Positions 24,361 to 33,526 of a stretch of 64,000 nt of DNA are shown one piece after another. Numbering within the stretch: position 1 is the first letter of the stretch; every line of letters starts with the position of its first letter. The stretch comes from Bradyrhizobium yuanmingense (GTDB taxonomy: Bacteria; Pseudomonadota; Alphaproteobacteria; Rhizobiales; Xanthobacteraceae), in NCBI RefSeq assembly GCF_900094575.1, contig NZ_FMAE01000004.1, positions 1 through 64,000 of the forward strand, written 5' to 3'. The notes under the pieces are model-generated. The model was not told where the DNA came from, searched no databases, and saw only the letters and a list, made by a program, of their open reading frames with translations. The position numbers were made by a program, and so were the translations under genes.

Positions 24361-26405
24361 CCGTCGCCCGCCGCAGCGCGTGGAACGCGAAAGATGAAGC
24401 GTGCACCCGGCGCGTCGGATCGATTCTCGGCCGTCAGGCTGCCGCCGAGCGACTGCACGATCGAGCGACATACGGACAGGCCAAGCCCCATGCCGTCCTT
24501 CTTGGTGGTGAAGAAGCTGTCGAACAGGCGCCGCTCGACATGCGGCTCGAGGCCGGGTCCGTCGTCGACCACGGAGCATTCGACGTAGCCGTCGCTGCCG
24601 CCGATGCCGACGACCACATGGCCATGCGCGGCCTCGCCGGCGGCGATCGCCTGCATCGCATTGATCACCAGATTGGCGATCACCTGTTCGAGCTGGGTTC
24701 GATCGGCCATCACCAGGAAGGGGCCGCCCATGACGCGAAGGTCGAGCGTCACCCGCATGGCCCGCGCCTGATGTTCGACGAGGCCGAGGGCGTTCTGCGC
24801 GACCTTCGACATGTCAAGGGACTGGCGCTCGGGCGCCGAACTCCGGGCCGCGCCGCGGATCCGTTCGATGATACGCGAGGCGCGTTCCGCCTGGCCGACC
24901 AGCCGCGTCAACTGGTTTCGCACCCGATCGAGGTTGGGAGGATCGCGATCCAGCCAGCGCATGCCGGCTTCGCCACTCGCGCCGATCGCCGCGAGGGGCT
25001 GGTTGACCTCGTGCGCGATCGAAGCCGCCAGTTCGCCGAGCATGGAGATGCGGGCCGCGTGGGCGAAATCGGCTTGCAGCGCGGCCAGATCCGCCTCGGT
25101 CTTCCGTCGATCCGTGACGTCGATCATCCCGGCCAGCGAGAAGCGCCTGCCGTTCTCGTTGATGAAATTCATCGTCAGCAGCACGTCGAGAACCCGGCCT
25201 TGTGGCGTGGTGATCTGGGTCTCCTCCTCAAAGCTGACCGACTGAATCGAGGCGAGCGCCAAACGGCGCAACGAGTCGGGGCGGCTCGCCAGCAGGGGGC
25301 CGCCCGGCAGGCCGATCAGTTGCTCGGGGTCGTCCACGCCGAGCAGCCTTGCGGCCGGCAGATTCGCCTCCTCGATGAAGGAGGTGCGCATGACGTGATC
25401 GAGTATCTGGGGACGGGCGCGCAGAACTGCCTCGGGATCGTCGCGCTGCTCGGCCGTGAAATCCTTCAGTTCGAGGCTCACGGCGTCGCCGTTGAGCCGG
25501 AACAACGGCATCGGCATGCGGTGGAAAATCGCCCGGTAGCGCTCCCGGCTCTCCGCGAGCGTCAGATTGGCCAGAGTCAGCGCGGTCACGTCGACAATGC
25601 CGATGATCACCCGTCCGTTGCCGACGAGCCTTGGATCAAGCGACGCCGTGAAGATGGCGTGAACCGGACGTCCTCGTAGCGTCGTCATGGTCGTCTCGCG
25701 CGTGAAACGCGGCGTCTCGGTCAAGCGGGCGATCAGGCTGTCAACATAGACCCCGTAGCTTTCGATCGGCCAGAACGGCGCGACACAGTCGAGCATGCCG
25801 GTCCTGTCGCCGTCGCCGAAGGTTTCGATGGCATGCTCGTTGACGTCGACCACGCGGGTCGCCCGCATCATTCGCTCGACGGTGGCCGGGGTCGCATGCA
25901 ACCGTGACCGGATCTCCTCGATGCTGCAATCCCGGAACTCGGCGAGGATGGGTCTAACGCCGGTGATGTCGAGTTCGAGGAATGATGTCGGCATGGCGTG
26001 GAAGAGCGTGCGGTAGCGGTGCTCTCCCTCCAGCGAAGATGCGGTCCGGGCACCGGAGATCAGCTGGCTGATTTCGACGATCTCAACGGGCGCACCGTTT
26101 TGATCACGCCGCTGGACGCTGAATTGCGCGTCGATCAGCAACGTATTGCGATTTCGTCCTACGCGAACGATCTGGTCGGACCAGAGCTCCGCCCCAGCGC
26201 CGGCCGCAATCGTCACAGGCGGGCTGCTTCGGAGCATCTCGTCCGCCACGCGGCCGACCATCTCGCCGGCCGACCAACCGTAGAGCAGCTCGGCGGCGCG
26301 ATTCCAAGCCAGCACGCGGCCGACGGCATCGCGCACGATCACGCTCTCGCGTGTCAGATTGAAGACGTCCGGCTGCGTGAAGCCGAAATCGGTTGGCATG
26401 TTCAT
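24357..26405 (-). CDS. Multi-PAS sensor histidine kinase
   Basis: 682 residues from the ATG at 26405; the frame is open to 26552 but the extra stretch is Cys-rich and unlike a PAS start. There are no membrane segments, so it is a cytoplasmic sensor. A first PAS domain lies near 10-110 (RDAVGRVLAWNRAAELLYGW). Two related PAS-like units follow (FHAMPTSFLELDITG; FHRMPMPLFRLNGDA). The HisKA box is IAHEVNQPLAAI with His465, the N box VIANLVINAMQAI, the G boxes VVDDGPGL and GMGLGLSV. The architecture resembles FixL/TodS-type sensors. It likely phosphorylates the convergent FixJ-like regulator at 23698. Confidence 0.9.
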   Translation of the reverse strand: MNMPTDFGFTQPDVFNLTRESVIVRDAVGRVLAWNRAAELLYGWSAGEMVGRVADEMLRSSPPVTIAAGAGAELWSDQIVRVGRNRNTLLIDAQFSVQRRDQNGAPVEIVEISQLISGARTASSLEGEHRYRTLFHAMPTSFLELDITGVRPILAEFRDCSIEEIRSRLHATPATVERMMRATRVVDVNEHAIETFGDGDRTGMLDCVAPFWPIESYGVYVDSLIARLTETPRFTRETTMTTLRGRPVHAIFTASLDPRLVGNGRVIIGIVDVTALTLANLTLAESRERYRAIFHRMPMPLFRLNGDAVSLELKDFTAEQRDDPEAVLRARPQILDHVMRTSFIEEANLPAARLLGVDDPEQLIGLPGGPLLASRPDSLRRLALASIQSVSFEEETQITTPQGRVLDVLLTMNFINENGRRFSLAGMIDVTDRRKTEADLAALQADFAHAARISMLGELAASIAHEVNQPLAAIGASGEAGMRWLDRDPPNLDRVRNQLTRLVGQAERASRIIERIRGAARSSAPERQSLDMSKVAQNALGLVEHQARAMRVTLDLRVMGGPFLVMADRTQLEQVIANLVINAMQAIAAGEAAHGHVVVGIGGSDGYVECSVVDDGPGLEPHVERRLFDSFFTTKKDGMGLGLSVCRSIVQSLGGSLTAENRSDAPGARFIFRVPRAAAGDG

Positions 26406-26552
26406 AGTATTCGCAGTGCCATCGGTAGAGAACGTGCCTCTCGTGGGCGAGCGGTCACAGCCGCAGAGCGTTGCTTTACTTGTCTCGGTCGGCCAGGTGC
26501 AAGACGACAGCCGGCCTTGGCCCTCGTCGCAGACCTGGGTTGTTTGCAGCAA

Positions 26553-28064
26553 TTAGCGTGCCGGCTGAAGGGACTGCTTGTTTACAGTCACCGTAACATC
26601 CTCAAAACCCATGCGGCGAAACAGGCTCCACAGCGGGATGAGGCCGAAGATCATCATGCCGGCAGAGACGGCGAAAAAGTTCAGATCTAAGCTGGCATGC
26701 AAGCGCAGCAACAGATAGCCGCCAGCGGCGGCAATGGCGGCTCGCGTGAGTGCCCCGAGCAGCGAGGCCATCTGTCGGCGGGTCGCTTGGCCGACGCAAT
26801 ACAGCACAAAGCCGAGGCCGAAGAACCCGTAGAAGGGCCCCACATCGTGAAGGTATTGCACGCCGGCTTGGACGGCCGCCGGGTCGTTGTTGAAGAGCTC
26901 GATCCAAATCGGCGCGAACAGCGCGCCCGCGAGGCCGATCGTGCCAGTCAGCGCGCCGCCGATCGCGGCGCCGGTCCAAGCCGCCTGTCGCGCGCGCTCG
27001 ACAAGCCCGGCGCCGAGGCTCGCGCTGACGATCATTCCGACGGGGCCGCCGATTCCATATGAGATCGGGACCAGCAGAAATTCCAGCCGGGAGGCCGTGC
27101 CATAGCCCGCCAGCGCTTCAAGGCCATGGGCGCCGACATAGGCCGTGACCAGAGTGAGGGTTACGTTGGTGCTGGCAGCGATGATCGCGGAGATGCCGCC
27201 GATCTTCAGGATCGTGATGGCGGGAGCGAGCGCCAGCCGAGGTGGGGACCGCGACGGCTGCAACACGCCGAGGTGCCCCCAAAGATACGACGCATAAGCG
27301 AGCGAGCCGAGACCATAATTGATCAGCAGGGCGACGCCCCCGCCGATCGGCCCCAATGCAGGCATGCCCAAACCGCCGAAGATCAGCAGAGGCGAGAGCG
27401 GAACGAGCAGCGCCGCCCCGGAGCAGACCACCACGACCGGGAGGCGAAGATTTCCGGTACCCCGCACTGCGGCCATCAGCAGATTGAACGTCCAGATAAG
27501 GGTCGCGCCGCCGAAGACGACGCCTGAGTACTGCATAGCGATTTGCAGCGTTGTTCCGTGGCCGCCCATTGCGCGATAGATCGCCGGACCTGCGATCCAC
27601 ATCACGACGGTGGTCGCGATTCCGAGTGGGACAGCCAACAGCAACGCATACCAAGGATAGGTGTTGGCCTCGGCCGCATCGCCGCGCCCCAGCGCCCGCG
27701 CGACGGACGTCACGATGCCGCCACCCGTGGCGCCTTGCGACACCGCGACCGTCAGGGCCAGCAGCGGAAATACGAGAGAGACGCCCGCCAGAGCTTCCAG
27801 CCCGAGCCTGGAGACGAAATACACTTCAAGCAAACCTATCAGCACTTGGACGAGCATCACCGCCGAATTGGGAATCGCAAGACGCACGATGGTCCACGCG
27901 ACCGGATGCGCCAGCAGCACGTCGGCCCGCGATGCAGGCGGCGTTCGTCCATCCTGAGCGGTTGTCGAGCGGATCGTTGCATGAGCATTCACAGGCGCGA
28001 CTCCGACGGTGAACCGCGACCAGACCATGCGCCCACAGACATGGCCAACCATATGAATTGACAT
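26553..28064 (-). CDS. MATE-family multidrug/toxin efflux transporter
   Basis: 503 residues with about twelve membrane segments in two homologous halves. MATE features include the first helix region IPNSAVMLVQVLIGLLEVYF and the GTGNLRLPVVVV segment after helix 5-6. It exports cationic drugs or secondary metabolites using a Na+ or H+ gradient in the inner membrane. The ATG at 28064 touches the palindrome at 28068-28086 and lacks a ribosome binding site; an in-frame GTG at 27992 with CGGAG upstream is an alternative start. It is divergent from the LysR gene at 28093. Confidence 0.88.
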   Translation of the reverse strand: MSIHMVGHVCGRMVWSRFTVGVAPVNAHATIRSTTAQDGRTPPASRADVLLAHPVAWTIVRLAIPNSAVMLVQVLIGLLEVYFVSRLGLEALAGVSLVFPLLALTVAVSQGATGGGIVTSVARALGRGDAAEANTYPWYALLLAVPLGIATTVVMWIAGPAIYRAMGGHGTTLQIAMQYSGVVFGGATLIWTFNLLMAAVRGTGNLRLPVVVVCSGAALLVPLSPLLIFGGLGMPALGPIGGGVALLINYGLGSLAYASYLWGHLGVLQPSRSPPRLALAPAITILKIGGISAIIAASTNVTLTLVTAYVGAHGLEALAGYGTASRLEFLLVPISYGIGGPVGMIVSASLGAGLVERARQAAWTGAAIGGALTGTIGLAGALFAPIWIELFNNDPAAVQAGVQYLHDVGPFYGFFGLGFVLYCVGQATRRQMASLLGALTRAAIAAAGGYLLLRLHASLDLNFFAVSAGMMIFGLIPLWSLFRRMGFEDVTVTVNKQSLQPAR

Positions 28065-28067
28065 GAA

Positions 28068-28086
28068 TTGTTAGAAAAACTAACAA
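28068..28086. promoter_or_regulatory. Perfect palindrome between MATE and LysR genes
   Basis: TTGTTAG (28068-28074) and CTAACAA (28080-28086) form a perfect inverted repeat around AAAAA, 6 bp before the LysR start. It is a likely operator for the LysR protein controlling itself and the exporter. Confidence 0.65.
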
Positions 28087-28092
28087 TCGCCA

Positions 28093-28971
28093 ATGGCCCG
28101 TCTGCCCCCGCTTGAAGCTTTACGCGTTCTCGAAGTAGCCGGAAGGCATCGCAGCTATTCCAGGGCCGCCGACGAGCTGCACATTACCCATGGCGCGGTC
28201 AGCCAGCGGATCCGACAGCTTGAGCAGCACATCGGCATCGCACTGTTCGAGCGCAGCGGGCACCGAATGGAGCTGACAGCAGCAGGCCGTCGCCTTCATG
28301 GCCGTGTCACCCGGTCACTGACCGAATTGACGGCGGCGATCACGTCGCTGTCGGCGTCCGGTCCAGGAGCCGAAGTGACGGTCAGTCTGCTACCGGTCAT
28401 GGCGGCGCGATGGCTCCTCCCGCGCCTGCCCGGATTCAACGAGATCTATCCTCATATCCAGATCAACGTCCGATCCGATCGGCACTTGTCGAATTTCAAG
28501 TCGGATCGGATCGACATTGCCCTTCGCCTCGGTGGCGGAAGCTGGAAGGATCTGACCGCGATCCGGCTGATGGACGAGGAGGTGTTCCCAGTCTGCAGTC
28601 CGCACTACAACGACGGGCGTCTTCCAAAAGACCCTGCAGCTTTCGGGACCGAGAGGCTGTTGATTGACCCAAACGTGCCCTGGTCGACGTGGTTCAGATC
28701 GGTCGGCGTCCAGGTCGATCGCAAGCTCGTGGGCAATTCTTTCACGGACGCGAATCTGCTGCTTGAAGCCGCCATTGCCGGACACGGATTGGCGCTGGCG
28801 CGCCGATCGGTCGCAAAAGCCGATCTGCTCGGCGGCAGGCTGGTCCGGTTGTCGGAACACAGCTATCGCCTTCCGATCTCGCACTACGTGGTCTATCCGC
28901 CAGCGCTCGCAGGCAACGCGCCCGTGATGGCCTTCCGGGATTGGCTGCTGGCGGAAGCGGCAAATCAATAG
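28093..28971 (+). CDS. LysR-family transcriptional regulator, GcvA-like
   Basis: 292 residues. The N-terminal HTH (about 5-65) contains LPPLEALRVLEVAGRHRSYS and GAVSQRIRQLEQHIG, the GcvA/AmpR subgroup pattern, followed by a periplasmic-binding-like effector domain (about 90-290; SDRIDIALRLGGG). It is divergent from the MATE exporter with a perfect palindrome between, so it probably regulates efflux in response to a small molecule. Confidence 0.92.
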   Translation: MARLPPLEALRVLEVAGRHRSYSRAADELHITHGAVSQRIRQLEQHIGIALFERSGHRMELTAAGRRLHGRVTRSLTELTAAITSLSASGPGAEVTVSLLPVMAARWLLPRLPGFNEIYPHIQINVRSDRHLSNFKSDRIDIALRLGGGSWKDLTAIRLMDEEVFPVCSPHYNDGRLPKDPAAFGTERLLIDPNVPWSTWFRSVGVQVDRKLVGNSFTDANLLLEAAIAGHGLALARRSVAKADLLGGRLVRLSEHSYRLPISHYVVYPPALAGNAPVMAFRDWLLAEAANQ

Positions 28972-29115
28972 GACGCAGACCGGATCGCCGTCCTGGTTCC
29001 GCGGCTCTCCCGGCACGAAGAGGTATACCGTCGTACGAGTTTAATCCCCTTGGGCGCGCGGCGTAAGCTCGATCGCTGCCCGCGCGCTGCGGCCTGCTGG
29101 AAATTGGATGGTCTC

Positions 29116-30108
29116 ATGAGTTCGCTTGTTGCCCGGCTGCCGCTCGTGCCGGCGTCGTTCTTCGGCATCGTTCTCGGCGTGATTGGTCTTGGCAGCACTT
29201 GGCGCGTTGCGCATCAGCTATGGACGTTACCGAGCGCGATCGGCGAAGGGCTGATGGCCCTTGGGATCCTGATCTGGGCTGCGGTTCTGCTGTTCTTTGT
29301 GTTGAAGTGGATCGTGTCCGCGGAGGCGGCCCGGGCGGAAGCGCTGCATCCGGTCCAATGCTGCTATGTCGGCTTGGCTGGGGTCTCCACCATGCTGGTG
29401 GGGGTCGCGGTGCAGCCCTATCATCATATTGCCGCGCTCTGCATCTACTTCGTCGGCCTGGTTTTCACGCTTGGTTTTGCGCTGTGGCGGACCGGACATT
29501 TGTGGCGCGGCGGCTGCGATCCGGCCGCTTCGACGCCGGTGTTGTACCTCCCGACAGTCGCAGGCTCGTTCGTGACAGCGATCGGCGCCGGAGCCCTTGG
29601 CTTCCCTGACTGGGGCAAGCTCGCGTTTGGCTCCGGGCTGTTCTCCTGGCTCGCCGTCGAGTCGGTTTTGCTGCACCGGCTCTACACGTTGGAACCGCTG
29701 GCGCCCGGCATTCGTCCTGCGTTGGGCATTCAGCTTGCGCCCGCGACGGTCGGTGCGTTGGCTTATCTCAGCGTGAGCGAGGGGCCGCCGGACATGGTGG
29801 TCTATGCGCTGATCGGCTACGGCCTGCTTCAGTTGCTGCTGTTGGTTCGGTTGCTGCCATGGATTCTGGAGCAGCCGGTCTCTGCCGGGTATTGGGGCTT
29901 CACGTTCGGCCTGACGGCTCTTGCCGGCTCGTTGCTGCGGATGGTGCTGCGCGGCGACACCGGGCCTGCGGCGACGATGGCGCCGATCGTATTCGGTGCC
30001 GTGAATCTGATCATGGCGGCCCTGATGCTGCGCACGCTGTGGGTGCTCGTGGCGGGAAAGATTTTGCCGCCCGTGGTCGCTGCGTCAGCTCCTAAGACGG
30101 CGACGTGA
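29116..30108 (+). CDS. TehA/SLAC1-family (TDT) membrane transporter
   Basis: 330 residues with about ten hydrophobic segments, the size and topology of TehA. Recognisable segments are LVPASFFGIVLGVIGLGSTW at the N-terminus, YHHIAALCIYFVGL, and ALGFPDWGKLAFGSGLFSW. Family members pass anions (dicarboxylate, sulfite, chloride) and some confer tellurite resistance. An open frame extends to a TTG at 29050, but the ATG at 29116 gives family length. It converges on the SoxCD-like cluster, and sulfite export is a tempting link since fungal SSU1 proteins belong to this superfamily. Confidence 0.85.
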   Translation: MSSLVARLPLVPASFFGIVLGVIGLGSTWRVAHQLWTLPSAIGEGLMALGILIWAAVLLFFVLKWIVSAEAARAEALHPVQCCYVGLAGVSTMLVGVAVQPYHHIAALCIYFVGLVFTLGFALWRTGHLWRGGCDPAASTPVLYLPTVAGSFVTAIGAGALGFPDWGKLAFGSGLFSWLAVESVLLHRLYTLEPLAPGIRPALGIQLAPATVGALAYLSVSEGPPDMVVYALIGYGLLQLLLLVRLLPWILEQPVSAGYWGFTFGLTALAGSLLRMVLRGDTGPAATMAPIVFGAVNLIMAALMLRTLWVLVAGKILPPVVAASAPKTAT

Positions 30109-30124
30109 TCGGCCATGCTGTGCC

Positions 30125-30148
30125 GGCTGGAGGCGCTCCGCCTCAGCC
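30125..30148. terminator. Hairpin between convergent TehA-like and DsrE-like genes
   Basis: GGCTGGAGGCG (30125-30135) pairs with CGCCTCAGCC (30139-30148) with one bulged G and a 3-base loop. It overlaps the stop codon of the minus-strand gene and can end transcription from both sides. Confidence 0.5.
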
Positions 30149-30931
30149 CGCCTTCGCGTAGGTGAAGCCAGCGCGCTGGAGTTCGACCAGGAAAGCCACG
30201 ACGCTAGGCACCAGGATCACGCCAGGGACCAGATGGTTGGTGAGATCGGCGGCGACTTCGTCAGGGCTGCAAGCCTCACCGTGGCCGGCATGGCAAAGCC
30301 CGCGTGCTATCGCATGAATGGAATCATGGCAGGCGACGAAAACCATGCCGCGTTGCTGAAGCGTCGCGATGTTGTTGTTGCCGGGACCGTAATAGCCGGC
30401 GACATCCTGCACATCATCGGAGGCCGACGCCCCTGCCTTGGCGGCCACATAGGTGTTCGCACCGGCCGCGCCGCCCGTCAGCGAAGCAAGCTTGTGCTTG
30501 TCCCAGACGGGCTGGCTGAACAGCGACAGATGCGCCGAGCCGTGGACCGCGGCGACGGCGAGGAAGCCCGGGTTGCCATGGGCGAACACCTGCCCGTTCA
30601 GCGCTTCCCGCATCAAGTTGAGCCAGGGAGCGCCGATGTCGGTGGCTTCCCAGACCTGAAGCGATCGATTGCGATAGGCGAGCACCAGCTCGGCAGCCTC
30701 GTGATCCCACTGGTCCTTGCGCGTCACCATAAATGGCACGGTCTTGAAGTCACGTCGTCGCGGCGCCAGCGCCAACCGTCGCTGCAGCGTCTCGAGCTCG
30801 CGGCTGGTTGCTCGCTCGTCTCGGACCGGCGATGCTGCGGAGGCGGTGCCTGCGGTGCCCGCCAGCAACGCGACCTGTCCGAGCAGACCGAGCGTCGTTC
30901 GGCGGTTCAAGTCGGCGCGAGCTGTCGTCAT
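30143..30931 (-). CDS. Tat-exported DsrE-like protein of unknown function
   Basis: 262 residues. A twin-arginine signal is visible (NRRTTLGLLGQVALLAG, Arg10-Arg11). The C-terminal part reads like the DsrE/DsrF fold: MVFVACHDSIHAIARGL followed by LVPGVILVPSVVAFLVELQR and AGFTYAK, the usual end of such proteins. DsrE-type proteins carry sulfur on Cys; Cys residues here lie in VACHDS and in GLCHAGHGEAC. The start overlaps the cytochrome stop by four bases (ATGA), so both are translated together. A periplasmic sulfur-handling role with the SoxCD-like pair is inferred. Confidence 0.75.
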   Translation of the reverse strand: MTTARADLNRRTTLGLLGQVALLAGTAGTASAASPVRDERATSRELETLQRRLALAPRRRDFKTVPFMVTRKDQWDHEAAELVLAYRNRSLQVWEATDIGAPWLNLMREALNGQVFAHGNPGFLAVAAVHGSAHLSLFSQPVWDKHKLASLTGGAAGANTYVAAKAGASASDDVQDVAGYYGPGNNNIATLQQRGMVFVACHDSIHAIARGLCHAGHGEACSPDEVAADLTNHLVPGVILVPSVVAFLVELQRAGFTYAKAG

Positions 30932-31488
30932 GGCTTTCGTCCCTGATGCTGTCTGGAATTGGTGATGACGGAGAATTCCCTGTCTGGAACCAATCCGTCG
31001 CGGTTCGGCATCTTCACGCGCGGCAGGCTGCTGCGATCGAGGACCGCGTCGGCCGGCACGATGTCGTTGAGGTTCAGGATATAGGCGACGACGGCATAGG
31101 TGTCGTCGTCGCTGAGGGTCTGCGGAGCCGGATAGGGCATCGCGCGACGCACGTAATCGAACAATGTCGTCGCGTATGGCCAGAAGCTGCCGACGGTCTT
31201 GACCGGATGATCGGTCGCCAGGCTGCCGCGACCGCCGGCCAGGCGATCGGCGAATCCGCCTTCGCCTTTGGCGCCGTGGCAGGCCGAGCAGTTGTCCTCG
31301 AACACCTGCCGCCCGCGGGCGACGTCGCCCTGGCCGTCCGGCAGACCGGTGCCGTCCGGCGCGACGTCGATGTTCCACGCCTTGATCTCCTCGGCGGTGG
31401 CCGGCCGGCCGAACTCGGCGGCGGTAGCGGAGTCGCTGCAGCAGAGCAGGGCGGCAATGCCGAAGGCCAGCGTACTATTGAAGGACAT
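30928..31488 (-). CDS. SoxD-like periplasmic c-type cytochrome
   Basis: 186 residues from the ATG at 31488. A signal peptide covers about 1-24 (LAFGIAALLCCSDSATAA). One haem-c motif CSACH lies at about 67-71, with a Met in YVRRAMPYPAP as likely sixth ligand. It resembles single-haem SoxD or SorB cytochromes that take electrons from the molybdenum subunit. The gene starts inside the SoxC-like gene (14-bp overlap), so the two are made together. The frame is open to 31551, but that start would double the overlap. Confidence 0.85.
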   Translation of the reverse strand: MSFNSTLAFGIAALLCCSDSATAAEFGRPATAEEIKAWNIDVAPDGTGLPDGQGDVARGRQVFEDNCSACHGAKGEGGFADRLAGGRGSLATDHPVKTVGSFWPYATTLFDYVRRAMPYPAPQTLSDDDTYAVVAYILNLNDIVPADAVLDRSSLPRVKMPNRDGLVPDREFSVITNSRQHQGRKP

Positions 31489-32731
31489 TGCGCACCTTTC
31501 CGTCCTGGTCGATCGCCCAGGTCTGCTGCGCGTTGTAGTGAAAGAGCGCATTGGTCCCGGTCCTGGCGATGAACGCCGCGCGGTCCGGCTGCACCTGCTT
31601 CTTGTCGTCGGTGGAGCGGCTCACGATTTTGGTGGGCTTGCCGTCCCAGACCCAATCGGCCTGGAAGCGGGTTTGGGCCTTCGGTAGCTTGGGCCCGGCA
31701 AGCTGCGCCTCGCGCCAGGATTTTGCGCCATCGGTACTGATCTCGACACGGTCGATACGGCCATGTCCGCTCCAAGCGAGTCCCGTGATGCGGTTGTAGC
31801 CCGGCCGGATCTGCATCATGCCCGAGGGGCTCGTGATCACCGAATTGACGTCCTGGCGGAGTTGGAATTGTCGGGCATGGCCATCGGCCTGCAGCTGGGT
31901 ATAACGCGCAGTCTCCCAGCGCGTCATGAAGGGACGATCGCCGAATTTCAGCCGCCGCAACCATTTGATGTTGAGGTTGCCTTCGAAGCCGGGAAGAAAC
32001 AGCCGCAGCGGAAATCCATGAGCAGGCCGCAACGGCTCACCGTTCTGGCCGTAGGCCAGGATACCCTCCGCGATGATTTCGTCGGTCAGCGGAATGCTGC
32101 GCGCCACGGCCGATCCGTCGCCGCCTTCCGCCAGCATCCAGGTCGAGCGCGGGTCGACGCCGATCAGGTCGATCACGTAGGACAAGGGAACGCCGGTCCA
32201 TTCATTGGTGCTGATCAGACCGTGCGTGTTCTGCACGGTGACGTCGGGCGACGCGGTCTTCCAGTTCTCCCACCCGTTTCCGGTGCATTCCAGGAACGCG
32301 ACGCGTGACAGGGTCGGCATCGCGCGGAGGTCGTCCATGCTGAACACCAGCTGCTGCTTTACCATGCCGTGGACGAGCAGCCGGTGCTGGGCGGGATCGA
32401 TGTCGGGGACACCGGAATGGCTGCGCTCATAATGCAGATCAGTCGGCGTGATCGATCCGACCAGCTTGTCGATCGGCGCCTTCGAGTTGATCGCGACGCT
32501 CGGGTCAACGGGGCGCATGCCCGGGGTGGATTCGGGAGTACGTGCCAGATGGACGTATCTGGATCTTTCGCTGGTCGCCGACAGCGGCGCGCCCGGTCCG
32601 CGGGGCGGTACGTCCAGAAGACTGTCGGCCTTGACCGAACCGCCTGCAGCAGCCCCGGCCAGGCCGGCTGCGCCGCCGAGCAGGCCGCGGCGCGTCAACC
32701 GGCGTCCGCCGTTTTGCGCGGGTGATCTCAT
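31475..32731 (-). CDS. SoxC-like sulfite/sulfane dehydrogenase molybdenum subunit
   Basis: 418 residues. A Tat signal lies at the N-terminus (RRLTRRGLLGGAAGLAGAA, Arg14-Arg15). The sulfite-oxidase fold follows, with molybdenum-ligating Cys149 in AFLECTGNGWENW, then NTHGLISTNEWTGVPLSYV, which matches SoxC, and a C-terminal dimerisation domain (GLAWSGHGRIDRVEIS). It oxidises sulfane sulfur or sulfite in the periplasm and passes electrons to the adjacent cytochrome. No soxXYZAB genes are in view, so whether it acts in a Sox complex or as a free sulfite dehydrogenase is open. Confidence 0.88.
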   Translation of the reverse strand: MRSPAQNGGRRLTRRGLLGGAAGLAGAAAGGSVKADSLLDVPPRGPGAPLSATSERSRYVHLARTPESTPGMRPVDPSVAINSKAPIDKLVGSITPTDLHYERSHSGVPDIDPAQHRLLVHGMVKQQLVFSMDDLRAMPTLSRVAFLECTGNGWENWKTASPDVTVQNTHGLISTNEWTGVPLSYVIDLIGVDPRSTWMLAEGGDGSAVARSIPLTDEIIAEGILAYGQNGEPLRPAHGFPLRLFLPGFEGNLNIKWLRRLKFGDRPFMTRWETARYTQLQADGHARQFQLRQDVNSVITSPSGMMQIRPGYNRITGLAWSGHGRIDRVEISTDGAKSWREAQLAGPKLPKAQTRFQADWVWDGKPTKIVSRSTDDKKQVQPDRAAFIARTGTNALFHYNAQQTWAIDQDGKVRNVLQ

Positions 32732-32762
32732 GTTCGAGTCCCTTTCGACAGACCTGCTTTGA

Positions 32763-33245
32763 TCAGTTCGATCCGGCGCCGATCGCGGCAGCGATGACAG
32801 CTTCGGCGCCGCCGAGCCTGGCGGCGAGGCCGGCCGGCAGACCGTGCCGGCCCTCGAGCGCGCTGGCCGGCGTGAACACCACCAGCACTTTGCCGGCGTC
32901 TTCGCGCACCAGCACCTTCAGCGGCAGCTCCAGCGCGAAGTCCGGCGCGGCGAGCATCAAGGGCGTTCCACCCTTGGGATTGCCGTAGATCAGAAGCACC
33001 GTCGGCGGCATGTCGAGGCCGACCGATCGTGCTGCCTTCTGCTGATCGATTGTGGCGAAGATAGTGAAGCCCTTGGCCTGCAACGCCGTCGTCAGGCGGG
33101 TGACTGTGTCCGCAAACGCATGAACGCTGGGCAGTCTGGTCATGGCGGTCATTCCGCTCTCCTTGTCCTGGGCTGCGCTGGCAGATGTCGCGACTGCGAT
33201 GGCCAATGTGGTCGTCCATTGAACAAATTGCCGCCGGCTCGTCAT
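32763..33245 (-). CDS. Exported DUF302-domain protein
   Basis: 160 residues from the ATG at 33245. The signal sequence begins TSRRQFVQWTTTLAIAVATS with a twin Arg, so Tat export is likely. The rest is a DUF302 domain: ADTVTRLTTALQAKGFTIF, LLIYGNPKGGTPLM, and PLKVLVREDAGKVLVVF. DUF302 proteins are found next to sulfur-oxidation genes in many bacteria but have no settled biochemical role. It lies 31 bp upstream of the SoxC-like gene and is probably the first gene of this four-gene minus operon. Confidence 0.85.
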   Translation of the reverse strand: MTSRRQFVQWTTTLAIAVATSASAAQDKESGMTAMTRLPSVHAFADTVTRLTTALQAKGFTIFATIDQQKAARSVGLDMPPTVLLIYGNPKGGTPLMLAAPDFALELPLKVLVREDAGKVLVVFTPASALEGRHGLPAGLAARLGGAEAVIAAAIGAGSN

Positions 33246-33526
33246 CGCCCGTACCCTCCGCTGATGACTGCGAGCATTCGCCAGTTCGCGCTCGACTGCG
33301 AGACACACCAAGGATTGCGGATGCGGTGCTTAGGGCTGGTGGACGCACACCAAGGTAGATGTTGTCGATCACGACGATGTCGGTCCTGATTGACCTCATC
33401 CTGAAGTCGGACAAACCCACAACTCGGTATGATCCCAGGGCGGCGCGAAGTCTGGCAAGTAGCGGCTTCCACACCGGGTTCAGGAATCCTCTCCGCAGTC
33501 CGGTGGCGAGGCCGAAAGGAATGATT

